Shown here: positions 52,571 to 60,924 of the stretch, piece by piece
How positions within the stretch are numbered: the first letter of the stretch is position 1
How the letters are laid out: each line of letters begins with the position of its first letter
Assembly (NCBI GenBank): GCA_913063155.1
Contig: CAJXYU010000001.1
Span: forward strand, 1,054,001 to 1,118,000
DNA length: 64,000 nt
Reading direction: 5' to 3'
Source: an uncultured Desulfovibrio sp.
GTDB taxonomy: Bacteria > Desulfobacterota > Desulfovibrionia > Desulfovibrionales > Desulfovibrionaceae
Program-made: the position numbers and the translations under genes
The notes under the pieces: model-generated
Databases searched by the model: none
Told to the model about the DNA's origin: nothing
The model's input: only the letters and a program-made list of their open reading frames with translations

Positions 52571-52631
52571 TCGAATATTAAATGCGCCCACTTCCGAGGG
52601 CGTCGGCAATATGTTTGAACCGGAGGGAAAC

Positions 52632-55052
52632 GTGTCTGATTTCAGGAAGATACTCAGTGACGACAAGGTCTACTTCTATGACGGCGGCTACGGCAGCCTG
52701 CTCATGAGCCGCGGCCTGCCGCCAGGGCTTTCCCCGGAGGTTTGGGGACTGCGCGAGCCCGACGTCATCCGCGCCGCCTATCGCGACTATGTGGAGGCCG
52801 GGGCGGACGTCATCACCACTAATACCTTCGGCGGGTCCGGGCCCAAGCTCGGCCTGGACGCCGACGTCTTTGAACTGAACAGGACCATGGCCGCCATGGC
52901 CCGCGAAGTGGCCGACGGCCGCGCCTTTATTGCCGGTTCCGTGGGACCCACCGGTAAATTTGTGGAACCGTTGGGTGACATGACCTTTCGTGAGTTGGTG
53001 GATATCTTCAAGGAGCAGATCCGGGGACTCGCTGCCGGCGGGGCCGATCTGATCATGGCCGAGACTCATTTCGACCTGGCCGAGGCCAAGGCAGTGGTCA
53101 TCGCGGCCCGCGAGGTCTGCGATCTGCCCGTGGGCGTGTCCATGACCTTCGAGGGCGACGCCTGCCTGACCGGAACCAGCCCGCTGACCTTTGTGGACAC
53201 CATGCAGAACCTGGGCGTGGAACTCCTTGGCACCAATTGCTCCGCAGGGCCCGAGCAGATGCTCGACACCCTGTCCGCCTGGTCTTCGCGTCTGGAGACT
53301 CCGGTGGTGGCCCAGGCCAATGCGGGTCTGCCTGAGTTGGACGACGACGGCAACACGGTCTTCCGTCTGGCTCCCGAGCCCTTTGCCGAAGCGGCCGTCA
53401 AGTTCCTGGATCACAACGCCAAGTTCGTGGGCGGTTGCTGCGGCACCACGCCCGAGCACATCCGCAGGCTCAAAAAGCTGGCCGAGGGCCGTGCCTGGAA
53501 GCGGCCGCAACCGAGCGACGACGCCCAGGTGGTGCTCACCTCCCGCGCGGTGACCGTGCCGCTGGGTTTCAACCATCCCGGCGTGATCATCGGCGAGCGC
53601 ATCAACCCCACGGGCAAAAAACAGCTTACGGCCGAATTGCAGGACGGCCGGTTCGCCGAGGCCGCCCGGTTCGCCGCCGAGCAGGTCGAGCAGGGCGCAC
53701 CCGTGCTGGACGTGAACGTGGGCGCTCCGCTGGTCGAGGAAAAGGAACTGTTGCCCCAACTGGTCAAAAAGCTGGTGGCCGAATTCCAGTGCCCCCTGTC
53801 CATCGACTCCAACGATGCCGACGCCGTCGAAGAAGCTCTCTGGAACTATCCCGGTTCTCCCCTGGTCAACTCCATTTCCGGCGAGCCCGGCAAGATGGAG
53901 CGGCTCGGCCCCATCTGCAAAAAGTTCGGCGCGCCCTTCATCCTGCTGCCCATCCAGGGCAAGAAACTGCCGGTCACGGCTTCCGAACGCATCGCGGTCA
54001 TCGAGGAACTGGTGGCCCAGGCCGACGCACTGGGCATCCCTCGCCGCCTCATCGTGGTGGATTGCCTTGCCCTGACCGTTTCCTCCAAGCCTGAGGCTGC
54101 GCGACACTTTCTGGAGACTGTCCGTCATTGCAGGGAAAACCTCGGATTGGCCTCTACCGTGGGGCTGTCCAACGTTTCCTTCGGCCTGCCCGCACGCGAA
54201 CTGCTGAACTCGACATTTCTGGCCATGGCCATGACTTCTGGCCTGACCTCGTTCATCGCCAACCCCAATTCCCGGCGGTTGCAGGAAACGCTGCACAGCG
54301 TGGAAGTGCTCCTGAACCGGGATCCGCAGGCCGGAAGGTACATTGAAAAGTTTTCGGGCTGGACTCCGGGCGCTGCCGCCCCGGCCGCTCCCTCTTCAAG
54401 CCCGGCCCCCGGTTCCAAGGATTCGGACGGCGGCGACGCGGTCTTCATCGCCGTGGTCAAGGGTGACAAGGACAATGTGGTCGGGCTGGTGAACGACAAA
54501 CTCGAGCAGGGCATGGAGCCCATGCACATCGTCAACGACCTGCTCATCCCCGGCATTCTCAAGGTGGGCGAAAAGTATGAGCGCAAGGAATACTTCCTGC
54601 CCCAGCTGCTGCGTTCCGCCGAAACCATGCAGACCGCATTCACCCGTCTGCAGCCCCTGCTCGACGAAGCCGAGGGCGGCGGTTCCAAGCCCGTGGTCAT
54701 CATGGCCACGGTGGAAGGGGACATTCACGACATCGGCAAGAACATCGTCTGCCTCATGCTCAAGAACCACGGGTTCGAGGTTATCGACCTGGGCAAGGAC
54801 GTGCCCGCGGACAAGATAGTGGATGCGGCCCAGGAGCATGCCGCCAAGGTCATCGGCCTGTCCGCGCTCATGACCACCACCATGGTGCGCATGGAGGACA
54901 CCATACAGCTGGTCAAGGAACGGGGCATGGACGCCAAGGTCATGATCGGCGGAGCCGTGGTCACCGAGAAGTTCTGCGCGGCCATCGGCGCGGACGGCTG
55001 GTCCACCGACGCCGTGGAGGCCGTGAAGATAGCCCGGCGCCTGGTGCAGTAA
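52632..55052 (+). CDS. metH: Cobalamin-dependent methionine synthase without the reactivation domain
   Basis: About 806 residues. Modules in order: homocysteine-binding barrel (about 10-290; zinc cysteines in GTNCSAG and GGCCGTT), methyltetrahydrofolate (pterin-binding) domain (about 310-570, GERINPTGKK, NVGAP), helical cap (about 615-690) and B12 domain (690-806) with the cobalamin signature EGDIHDIGKNIV (His lower ligand) plus GLSALMTTTM and IGGAVV. The fourth, SAM-binding reactivation domain of the 1227-residue enterobacterial enzyme is absent. A GTG at 52632 with GGAGGG just upstream is chosen; ATG 52611 would add seven residues. A SahR-like palindrome stands upstream. Confidence 0.92.
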   Translation: MSDFRKILSDDKVYFYDGGYGSLLMSRGLPPGLSPEVWGLREPDVIRAAYRDYVEAGADVITTNTFGGSGPKLGLDADVFELNRTMAAMAREVADGRAFIAGSVGPTGKFVEPLGDMTFRELVDIFKEQIRGLAAGGADLIMAETHFDLAEAKAVVIAAREVCDLPVGVSMTFEGDACLTGTSPLTFVDTMQNLGVELLGTNCSAGPEQMLDTLSAWSSRLETPVVAQANAGLPELDDDGNTVFRLAPEPFAEAAVKFLDHNAKFVGGCCGTTPEHIRRLKKLAEGRAWKRPQPSDDAQVVLTSRAVTVPLGFNHPGVIIGERINPTGKKQLTAELQDGRFAEAARFAAEQVEQGAPVLDVNVGAPLVEEKELLPQLVKKLVAEFQCPLSIDSNDADAVEEALWNYPGSPLVNSISGEPGKMERLGPICKKFGAPFILLPIQGKKLPVTASERIAVIEELVAQADALGIPRRLIVVDCLALTVSSKPEAARHFLETVRHCRENLGLASTVGLSNVSFGLPARELLNSTFLAMAMTSGLTSFIANPNSRRLQETLHSVEVLLNRDPQAGRYIEKFSGWTPGAAAPAAPSSSPAPGSKDSDGGDAVFIAVVKGDKDNVVGLVNDKLEQGMEPMHIVNDLLIPGILKVGEKYERKEYFLPQLLRSAETMQTAFTRLQPLLDEAEGGGSKPVVIMATVEGDIHDIGKNIVCLMLKNHGFEVIDLGKDVPADKIVDAAQEHAAKVIGLSALMTTTMVRMEDTIQLVKERGMDAKVMIGGAVVTEKFCAAIGADGWSTDAVEAVKIARRLVQ

Positions 55053-55122
55053 GGGGTCTTGGAAACGCTTCAAATCCGGCAGAAAGCTTGTTATCGTGGG
55101 TGAAACTCGTTACGAGGAACCT

Positions 55123-55632
55123 ATGAGAAACAAGATGATTATCCAGGCCGCCATGATCATGGCGGCCCTGGTTTTGTTATTGGCCGCCTGCGGCGACGCG
55201 GCGTCGGAAGCCCCGGCGGAAGTGAAGGCGGAAGGCATGGAACTCTCCACCCTGGACGAAAAGGGGCTGGAAACGCTTCTGGCGGAAAACAAGGGCAAGC
55301 CTGTGCTGCTGAGTTTCTGGGCGTCATGGTGTCCGCCCTGCCGCGAGGAGATGCCCATGCTCTCCCAGCTGGCCAAGGAGTACGAGGGCAGGCTCACCAT
55401 TATCGCCGCGTCCCTGGACGAACAGAAAGGTGACGTTCGGCAGTTCTTTAAAAAAGGCGATCCCGGTTTCGACGTCTACATGGGCAGCCCGGCCCTGGCG
55501 GACAAGTTTCAGGTCACGGGCATTCCGCACACGGTCATCTTCGACAAGGATGGCGCAGTCGCCATGTCCCAGGCGGGCCTGTTTCCCCATGAGATGCTGA
55601 CCATGCTCATCGACAAGATCCTGGAGCGGTAG
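55123..55632 (+). CDS. TlpA/ResA-like thioredoxin lipoprotein
   Basis: A 169-residue lipoprotein (lipobox LLAAC, Cys23) with a thioredoxin domain: FWASWCPPCREEMPML holds the CxxC site (Cys70, Cys73), and TGIPHTVIFD the cis-proline. It would reduce or form disulfides in periplasmic proteins, for instance in cytochrome c maturation. ACGAGGAA precedes the ATG at 55123. A GNAT gene follows after 5 bases, with hpt next. Confidence 0.88.
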   Translation: MRNKMIIQAAMIMAALVLLLAACGDAASEAPAEVKAEGMELSTLDEKGLETLLAENKGKPVLLSFWASWCPPCREEMPMLSQLAKEYEGRLTIIAASLDEQKGDVRQFFKKGDPGFDVYMGSPALADKFQVTGIPHTVIFDKDGAVAMSQAGLFPHEMLTMLIDKILER

Positions 55633-55637
55633 ACGCT

Positions 55638-56096
55638 GTGACCATCCGCAAGGCCAGAATTCAGGACATCAAGGAAATCCACACGCTGCTCATGCGCCAG
55701 GAAGACCATGAGTCCCTGGTGCTGCCCCGGTCCTTCAGCCAGCTCTATTCCCATGTGCGCGACTTTTTCGTGGCCGAGGAAAATGGCGAGCTCATCGGCT
55801 GCGTGGCCCTGTCCATCACCTGGAGCGACCTGGCCGAAATCCGGTCCCTGGTGGTGGCCAAGGCGAGACGGGGCGGCGGACTGGGCAGAAAGCTGGTGGA
55901 GGCGGCCATGAGCGAGGCGGTCACCCTCGGCATCTACACGATCTTCACCCTGACCGAGGTGCCGGGCTTTTTCGAAAAGCTGGGCTACACGGCCACGGAA
56001 ATGGACAATCTGAACCAGAAGATCTGGGCGGATTGCCTCAATTGTCCCCGATTCCCAGACCACTGTAACGAAGTGGCCATGACCATCGAACTATAA
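55638..56096 (+). CDS. N-acetyltransferase, short ArgA-like GNAT
   Basis: A 152-residue GNAT protein. The acetyl-CoA loop reads VVAKARRGGGLGRKLVEAA, and the C-terminus has the NLNQKIWADCLNCPRFPDHC pattern (three cysteines) shared by the short N-acetylglutamate synthases of actinobacteria and delta-proteobacteria. It may therefore make N-acetylglutamate for arginine synthesis. Start is GTG 55638. It lies between tlpA-like and hpt genes and is likely co-transcribed with them; no other arg gene adjoins. Confidence 0.75.
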   Translation: MTIRKARIQDIKEIHTLLMRQEDHESLVLPRSFSQLYSHVRDFFVAEENGELIGCVALSITWSDLAEIRSLVVAKARRGGGLGRKLVEAAMSEAVTLGIYTIFTLTEVPGFFEKLGYTATEMDNLNQKIWADCLNCPRFPDHCNEVAMTIEL

Positions 56097-56117
56097 CTTA
56101 TACCCGGCAGGACCATT

Positions 56118-56654
56118 ATGGCCCATAAACTGATTCCTTTTATCACGGCTGAGGAGATCCAGGACCGCGTCACGGAACTGGGCAGGGAAATCACCGAAGC
56201 GTATCCGGACGAAAGCCCGCTTGTCTGTGTCTGTGTTCTCAAGGGCGGCTTTCTGTTTTTTTCGGATCTCATCCGCAAGATAGACAAGGACCTGGAAGTC
56301 GACTTCGTACGTTTGGCCAGCTACGGCACGGCCACGGCCCGGGGTGAGGACATTCTGTTCTCCAAGGACATGGAAGTCCCCATCGACGGCCGCGACGTGC
56401 TCATCGTCGAGGATATCGTGGACACCGGGCATTCCATGGACTTCCTGAAACATGTTCTTTTAAAGAGACGCCCTAAGAGTTTGAAAATTTGTGCGCTTGT
56501 TGATAAGAATGAACGTCGGGAAATAGATGTTGAAGTCGAATTTGCGGGCTTCAAGGTTCCCGAAGGTTTCATTGTGGGCTACGGCCTGGACTATGCCGAG
56601 CGCTATCGTGAACTGGACGCCATCTACGAACTGGTGTCCGATTCCGGAAAATAA
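56118..56654 (+). CDS. hpt: Hypoxanthine phosphoribosyltransferase
   Basis: A 178-residue purine salvage enzyme joining hypoxanthine or guanine to PRPP. The PRPP loop VLIVEDIVDTGHSMDFL, the CVLKGGFLFFSDLIRKI helix and the KVPEGFIVGYGLDYAERYR base-binding end are clear. It begins 21 bases after the GNAT stop and is followed by the zinc-ribbon gene after 27 bases. Confidence 0.94.
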   Translation: MAHKLIPFITAEEIQDRVTELGREITEAYPDESPLVCVCVLKGGFLFFSDLIRKIDKDLEVDFVRLASYGTATARGEDILFSKDMEVPIDGRDVLIVEDIVDTGHSMDFLKHVLLKRRPKSLKICALVDKNERREIDVEVEFAGFKVPEGFIVGYGLDYAERYRELDAIYELVSDSGK

Positions 56655-56681
56655 ACAGCGGACAAGACTGGAGATCGCCCA

Positions 56682-57917
56682 ATGATTGTCAAATGCTCCA
56701 ACTGCGATACCAAATACAATCTGCCTGAAGACAAGATCGCCCCGGGCGGTTCCAAGGTCAAGTGCTCCAAGTGCGGCCACATGTTCAAGGTGGAGCCGCC
56801 CAAGGCTGAGGAAGAGGAAGTCGAAACCCTTCTCGAGGAAGAGGCTCCTGCACCGGAATCCGGTCCGGCCGACGCCTTTGACGAGGAATTCGGCGAAGCC
56901 CTGGCCCAGGATGCGGCCGAAGCCGATATCCCGGCCGATGCTGAAAAGGCTCCCGAGGAGGACCTTTTCGGCGACGATGACGACCTGAGTCTCGGTGAGA
57001 CGGAAGGCGGTGTCGATGCTCCTCCCACGGATGATTTCGGCGACCTGTTCGACGACCAGGAAGAGCTCGAGGACGCGGGAGAGGACGAAGGCTTACTTGC
57101 CGGTGACGAAGGCGACCTGTTCGAGGACGCCGCCGGGGAAGAGCCCGAAGAAGAGTCCGCCGAGGAAGACGACGGCCTGGGCGACCTGTTCGAGGACGTC
57201 GAGGAAGACGAAGAGGACGAAGACGAGGAAGAAGGGGATGACCTTCTTGCCGATGACGAAGGCGACGAGGAGGACGAAGAGGACGAAGACGAGGACGATC
57301 TTTTCGACGGGGACCTCTCCCTGGACGAAAAGCCCAAAAAGCGCGGGCTCGGCCTGATCATCGGGCTGGCCGTGGTCGTACTGCTCGGCGCAAGTCTTTT
57401 CCTCAAGCCCTGGACCTGGATCGGATTGGACCTGGACGGCGTCTTCAGCAACATCCCGTACATAGGCGCCCTGCTTTCCGACAACGGCATGCCCGACGCC
57501 GATCCAGGCGAATCCCCCGAACAGAAGGTGAACAAGATCGAACTCAAGAACGTCCGCCAGTTCTACGCCAAGAACGAGAAGGCGGGCATCCTGTTCGTGA
57601 TCCAGGGCACGGCCGTGAACAACTTCCCGAATCCCAAGGAACGGATCAAGGTGCAGGCCGAGCTGTTCGACGCCAAGGGCATGGTCGTGGCCAGCGATTC
57701 GCTGCTGTGCGGCAACCAGCTGTCCATGTTCCAGCTCCAGGTGCAGAGCCGCAAGGAGATTGAGGAAGGCCTCAAGTCCGAGGTGGGCATATTGTCCAAC
57801 AACACCTTCCTGCGGCCCGGCGCATCCACGCCGTTCATGTTCGTGTTCTTCGAACAGCCCGTGAACGACATCAAGGAGTTCGTGGTCAAGGTCGTGGACG
57901 CCAAGAATCCCGAATAA
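56682..57917 (+). CDS. Zinc-ribbon, acidic-linker membrane protein (DUF3426 type)
   Basis: A 411-residue protein. It opens with an MJ0042-type zinc ribbon, cysteines 5, 8, 28 and 31 (CSNCDTKYNLPEDK, KCSKCGHMFKV). Residues 40-220 are extremely rich in Glu and Asp (runs such as DEEDEEDEDEDD), with very little basic charge. One membrane segment at about 225-245 leads to a periplasmic C-terminal domain (about 280-411, NVRQFYAKNEKAGILFVIQG) of the DUF3426 type. Role unknown; the ribbon-TM-DUF3426 plan is common in proteobacteria, but this acidic linker is unusually long. Confidence 0.82.
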   Translation: MIVKCSNCDTKYNLPEDKIAPGGSKVKCSKCGHMFKVEPPKAEEEEVETLLEEEAPAPESGPADAFDEEFGEALAQDAAEADIPADAEKAPEEDLFGDDDDLSLGETEGGVDAPPTDDFGDLFDDQEELEDAGEDEGLLAGDEGDLFEDAAGEEPEEESAEEDDGLGDLFEDVEEDEEDEDEEEGDDLLADDEGDEEDEEDEDEDDLFDGDLSLDEKPKKRGLGLIIGLAVVVLLGASLFLKPWTWIGLDLDGVFSNIPYIGALLSDNGMPDADPGESPEQKVNKIELKNVRQFYAKNEKAGILFVIQGTAVNNFPNPKERIKVQAELFDAKGMVVASDSLLCGNQLSMFQLQVQSRKEIEEGLKSEVGILSNNTFLRPGASTPFMFVFFEQPVNDIKEFVVKVVDAKNPE

Positions 57918-57940
57918 ACGATTGTCGTAAAAAAGAACCG

Positions 57941-57972
57941 AGCCCGGAGGACGTCGTCTTCCGGGCTTTTTT
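57941..57972 (+). terminator. Intrinsic terminator after the zinc-ribbon gene
   Basis: AGCCCGGA...TTCCGGGCT stem (with a G-T pair) and a run of six T, 24 bases after the stop. It also separates this operon from the convergent PEP-CTERM gene. Confidence 0.88.
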
Positions 57973-58008
57973 GCGTTTTGACAGAGAGATGGATGAAGGC
58001 TGATACGG

Positions 58009-58554
58009 TCAGTTCCTACGGAGCCGGCGGAATCCGAGCAGCCCCAGCGCCCCCAGGGCCATGAGCCCGAAGGTGGACGGTTCTGGCACGGTGGCGTCGG
58101 TCATGGTTCCAGTCCGTGTGGAGAACACGGATGGGATATTCTGGCCGGAATTGGTATAAGACAAACTGGAAAAGCTCCCTGTGTCGAGACGACCACCCAG
58201 GGCGAAGTCGTCCGTCCCCGCGTGGATGACGTTAGTGCCATTCAGCAGTCCGCCGATAAGGAAGTTGCCACTGGCCGAGAAATAGGCCCCCACGTCACTT
58301 ATGGTTGGGACATATGCGCCGAGAACCGCATGAAAGATTTTCAGTGTTGCCGTGGAGTAGTCGAGGGTGTCGTCATCCCACGAGTAGACAAAGAATCCGC
58401 TGACCGGGTCCATGGGCACCGGCTCCGAGCCTATGGATTCGAAGTTCCAAGCGGTGAAGTTCACGGTGTAGTCCATGAGGGCGGGCTGTGCCGGAACGGC
58501 AAGCAGCACCAGGAGCATGGCCTGACAACACAAGAGCAAGGCAAAGCGTTTCAT
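58009..58554 (-). CDS. PEP-CTERM sorting domain protein 3
   Basis: A 181-residue paralogue of the two PEP-CTERM proteins near 42-43 kb. It shares the signal peptide type (MKRFALLLCCQAMLLVLL), ALMDYTVNFTAWNF, EPVPMDPVSGFFVYSWDDD, FAS/FALG-type strands and the terminal VPEPSTFGLMALGALGLLGF followed by RRLRRN. The ATG at 58554 has GGAGGT upstream. Its frame is intact: the signal-peptide region has no 17-bp duplication. A GG-N10-GC promoter element like that of gene 1 stands 35 bases upstream. Predicted to be exported and sorted by an exosortase encoded elsewhere; role unknown. Confidence 0.88.
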   Translation of the reverse strand: MKRFALLLCCQAMLLVLLAVPAQPALMDYTVNFTAWNFESIGSEPVPMDPVSGFFVYSWDDDTLDYSTATLKIFHAVLGAYVPTISDVGAYFSASGNFLIGGLLNGTNVIHAGTDDFALGGRLDTGSFSSLSYTNSGQNIPSVFSTRTGTMTDATVPEPSTFGLMALGALGLLGFRRLRRN

Positions 58555-58587
58555 GAGCACCTCCGAGGTTGTTCGGTCGCTTCAGGT

Positions 58588-58604
58588 ATGCAATCAACAC
58601 GCCT
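58588..58604 (-). promoter_or_regulatory. Sigma-54 type promoter element upstream of PEP-CTERM gene 3
   Basis: On the minus strand AGGCGTGTTGATTGCAT has GG and GC exactly 10 bases apart. It aligns with the element of gene 1 as AGGYGTGNTGNTTGCA, and TATAATAGTT stands about 20 bases further upstream in both. The GC is about 35 bases before the ATG. Confidence 0.55.
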
Positions 58605-58732
58605 GTATCGGAAACGGTAACTATTATATGTGATTTGATGGACGCAACAGGAGAAGAATTATACCGATATGCTAAGAAAACCGACAAAAAAGTTGGTGCC
58701 GTTTACAGTTTCGGCCAGCGTACGACTGGAAA

Positions 58733-58753
58733 TTGCCCGAAATTCGGGCAATG
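58733..58753. promoter_or_regulatory. Perfect inverted repeat, possible activator site
   Basis: ATTGCCCGAA-A-TTCGGGCAAT, 10-base perfect arms, about 130 bases upstream of the PEP-CTERM 3 promoter element. Sigma-54 activators commonly bind 80-200 bases upstream, so this could be such a site. No counterpart was found upstream of gene 1. Confidence 0.35.
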
Positions 58754-58832
58754 GCCGTAAAGCGCATTCAGGATTTTGGTGAACGAGTGAGCGTGTTTTT
58801 TGAAACACGGTTCAACTTCACAACAAACCAAC

Positions 58833-58862
58833 AAAAAAGGGCCGCTGCTGCAGCGGCCCTTT
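58833..58862 (-). terminator. Intrinsic terminator after the rhodanese gene
   Basis: On the minus strand AAAGGGCCGCTG-CAG-CAGCGGCCCTTT leads into further T residues, 22 bases after the stop codon. Confidence 0.92.
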
Positions 58863-58884
58863 GGGGAAGACGGTTGAAACGAGG

Positions 58885-59409
58885 CTAGTCTTCGCTTCCC
58901 ACGGGATAGTCAGCACCCTTCCAGGCGAAGATGCCGCCGGGGTAGCGGACCACGTTGTTGTAGCCAAGCTTCTTGGCCCAGACTGCGCCGTTGTGGGAGC
59001 GGGTGCACTTCACGAAGCCGCAATAGACAACAATGAGTTTGTCCTTGTCCGGACCGAGCAGGGCAACGTAGTCGTCCTGGCTCTTGCCTGCGGTCTTGCT
59101 GTTGTCCCATTCGTCCATGTCGGGGATGGGGAATTCAAAGGCCACGGCCCCGGGAACGTGGTTCTTCTTGTAGCTGGCCTCGTAGGGCATGGTGTCCACG
59201 ATAACCATGTCCGTGCCCTTGTCGATGAGCGCCTTGAGTTCGGCGGTGTCGATGACGTCGTAGTCGCCTTTCTGTACTTCCCTGACCAGTTTAATGGCCC
59301 CTTTTTCCTTTTCCACTTCAGCCTTGAATTTGTCGGTGCCGAGGCAGCCGCCCAGAAAGGACAGGGCGAGCAGGGCCGTGAGCGCCAGCAGGAAATTCTT
59401 CTTAATCAC
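58885..59409 (-). CDS. Rhodanese-domain lipoprotein
   Basis: A 174-residue lipoprotein (lipobox LGGC, Cys22) with one rhodanese domain: DTAELKALIDKGTDMVIVDT, NHVPGAVAFEFP and the active loop VVYCGFVKCTRSHNGAVWAK. The catalytic cysteine is Cys130; a second cysteine (Cys135) sits in the same loop, so the site could form a disulfide. It probably handles sulfane sulfur or thiol redox in the periplasm. It overlaps the MauE-like gene upstream by 8 bases. Confidence 0.88.
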   Translation of the reverse strand: MIKKNFLLALTALLALSFLGGCLGTDKFKAEVEKEKGAIKLVREVQKGDYDVIDTAELKALIDKGTDMVIVDTMPYEASYKKNHVPGAVAFEFPIPDMDEWDNSKTAGKSQDDYVALLGPDKDKLIVVYCGFVKCTRSHNGAVWAKKLGYNNVVRYPGGIFAWKGADYPVGSED

Positions 59410-59899
59410 GTGCGTTTCTCCTTCGGATAATCAGTTCCAGAATGTGTGATGCGGGAATTGCCTTGAGATTGGCAGCCTTGCGTCGCCAGGCCATGTAGCC
59501 GCACACACCGAGCAGGAGCAGATCGCGGTACATCGCCTGGCGCAACCCGTGGAAAGCCTTGCCCTCCGGGTCGCCCGGTCCGTAGCAGCCGCAATCCACG
59601 TCCAGCCCGAGATGGATGCCATAGGCCAGTACGCCCACGAACACCAACAGTTGCGCAACGATGAGCCTCAGAGAGCCCCTGATATCGAAAACGAGCCCGA
59701 CGCCCGCAACGATCTCCAGCGTCGGCAACAGCACCGCCAAAGGCAGGTCGGTCCAGGACGGCGTCAGTCCGTATCCGGCTATGACCACTGCGAACCCGCG
59801 CGGGTCGGCGAGCTTGCCGACGCCTGCGTAGATGAACACCGCAGCCAGCAGTATGCGCGCCGCCAGATAGACATGTTTGGAGACAAGCAGTTGTCTCAT
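59402..59899 (-). CDS. DoxX/MauE-like membrane protein
   Basis: A 165-residue protein with four predicted spans (about 12-30, 50-70, 78-98, 128-145). ARILLAAVFIYAGVGKLADP is the DoxX/MauE first-span signature, and VDCGCYGPGD in the periplasmic loop gives a Cys-x-Cys pair like that of MauE, which helps form disulfides. It overlaps the rhodanese lipoprotein gene, pointing to a two-gene periplasmic sulfur or thiol module. The 293 bases upstream hold the promoter and no gene. Confidence 0.82.
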   Translation of the reverse strand: MRQLLVSKHVYLAARILLAAVFIYAGVGKLADPRGFAVVIAGYGLTPSWTDLPLAVLLPTLEIVAGVGLVFDIRGSLRLIVAQLLVFVGVLAYGIHLGLDVDCGCYGPGDPEGKAFHGLRQAMYRDLLLLGVCGYMAWRRKAANLKAIPASHILELIIRRRNARD

Positions 59900-60192
59900 T
59901 AAAATTACCCCCTGAAGACAGACAATTCCCAGTTTTCTTTATACACATGAATTATGCAGGAAATACAAATAGCTAAGTTGAATGTTTTCATGGGCGTTTT
60001 ATAGGTGGTGTCTATTGGGGAGCAGGGAAAAGCAGAAAGTCTAGAGAAAATCAAGAGTTATGGCGGGAATGGTGATGCGAAGAGAAAAGCCACGGAAATC
60101 AGGTGGATGAATATTGCATGAGGGGTTGCATTGCTCGTGCAAAATCGGTACTCCAATGAAGAACAACAACCGACCGCAAGAGGGGGCTGGAC

Positions 60193-60792
60193 ATGACGGG
60201 AAAAAAATTGCTTTCGGTGGCCGAGATCGCGCGGGAACTCGAACTGCCGGAGTCCACGGTGCACTACTGGAAAAATCGTTTTGCACAACATCTTCCCAGC
60301 GTGGGCCGGGGACGCCAGAAACGCTTCAAGCCGGAAGCCGTCGAAGTCTTTTCCGTTATCTCCCGCATGCTCAAGGAAGGGCATACCGCCCGCGACGTCA
60401 TGGAGAATCTGAGTCAGTCCTACCCCCTTCAAGCCGACGCGGTTCCCGCCATTTCCGGCGGGGAAAGCATGCCCGTCGCAAACATGGACAACGCCATGCA
60501 GATGGCTTCGGCCATCGGTCTCGAGATCGCCAAGTCCATCGGCGAGGGCATCCGCAGCGTGCTCAACCCCGAAACTCCCAGTTCCCAGGAAATGGACAGC
60601 ATCCGCAGCGAAGTGCAGCAGGTCATGAGCCGCATCACCTCGGGTACCGACGACCTGGACATCCTGCGCACGGAAAACGCGGAGCTCAAGGAAAAGCTGC
60701 GCATCATGGAGGCGGAAATGGTCCGGCTGCGCAAGGATCGCCGCGAAATGGAAAAATATCTCCTTGACAAGATCAAGTCAGTAACTACCTAA
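60193..60792 (+). CDS. MerR-type HTH regulator upstream of htpG
   Basis: A 199-residue DNA-binding protein. The winged HTH at 5-75 reads LLSVAEIARELELPESTVHY, then RGRQKRFKPEAVEVFSVISR and EGHTARDVMENL, matching the MerR fold; a linker follows, then a coiled coil at about 145-195 (TENAELKEKLRIMEAEMVRL) for dimerisation. There is no metal-binding cysteine set. GGGGGC lies upstream of the ATG. It precedes htpG by 132 bases on the same strand, with an imperfect hairpin (CCTTTCCGG/CCGGGAAGG) at 60809-60838 between them. Confidence 0.78.
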   Translation: MTGKKLLSVAEIARELELPESTVHYWKNRFAQHLPSVGRGRQKRFKPEAVEVFSVISRMLKEGHTARDVMENLSQSYPLQADAVPAISGGESMPVANMDNAMQMASAIGLEIAKSIGEGIRSVLNPETPSSQEMDSIRSEVQQVMSRITSGTDDLDILRTENAELKEKLRIMEAEMVRLRKDRREMEKYLLDKIKSVTT

Positions 60793-60924
60793 ACGTCTGG
60801 CGCGGATGACCTTTCCGGAACGCCATCACCGGGAAGGGACGCGCCGCCATTCCCAATCAGTTTCTGCCGTACCGGGCGGCCCGCAAGGGCCGTCTCGGCT
60901 GTGGTCATTGCATAAGGAGGTAAC

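Noticed and set aside
58569-58760. A 63-codon open frame upstream of PEP-CTERM gene 3
   Set aside because: It lies over the promoter element and an inverted repeat, in AT-rich DNA, with no ribosome binding site.
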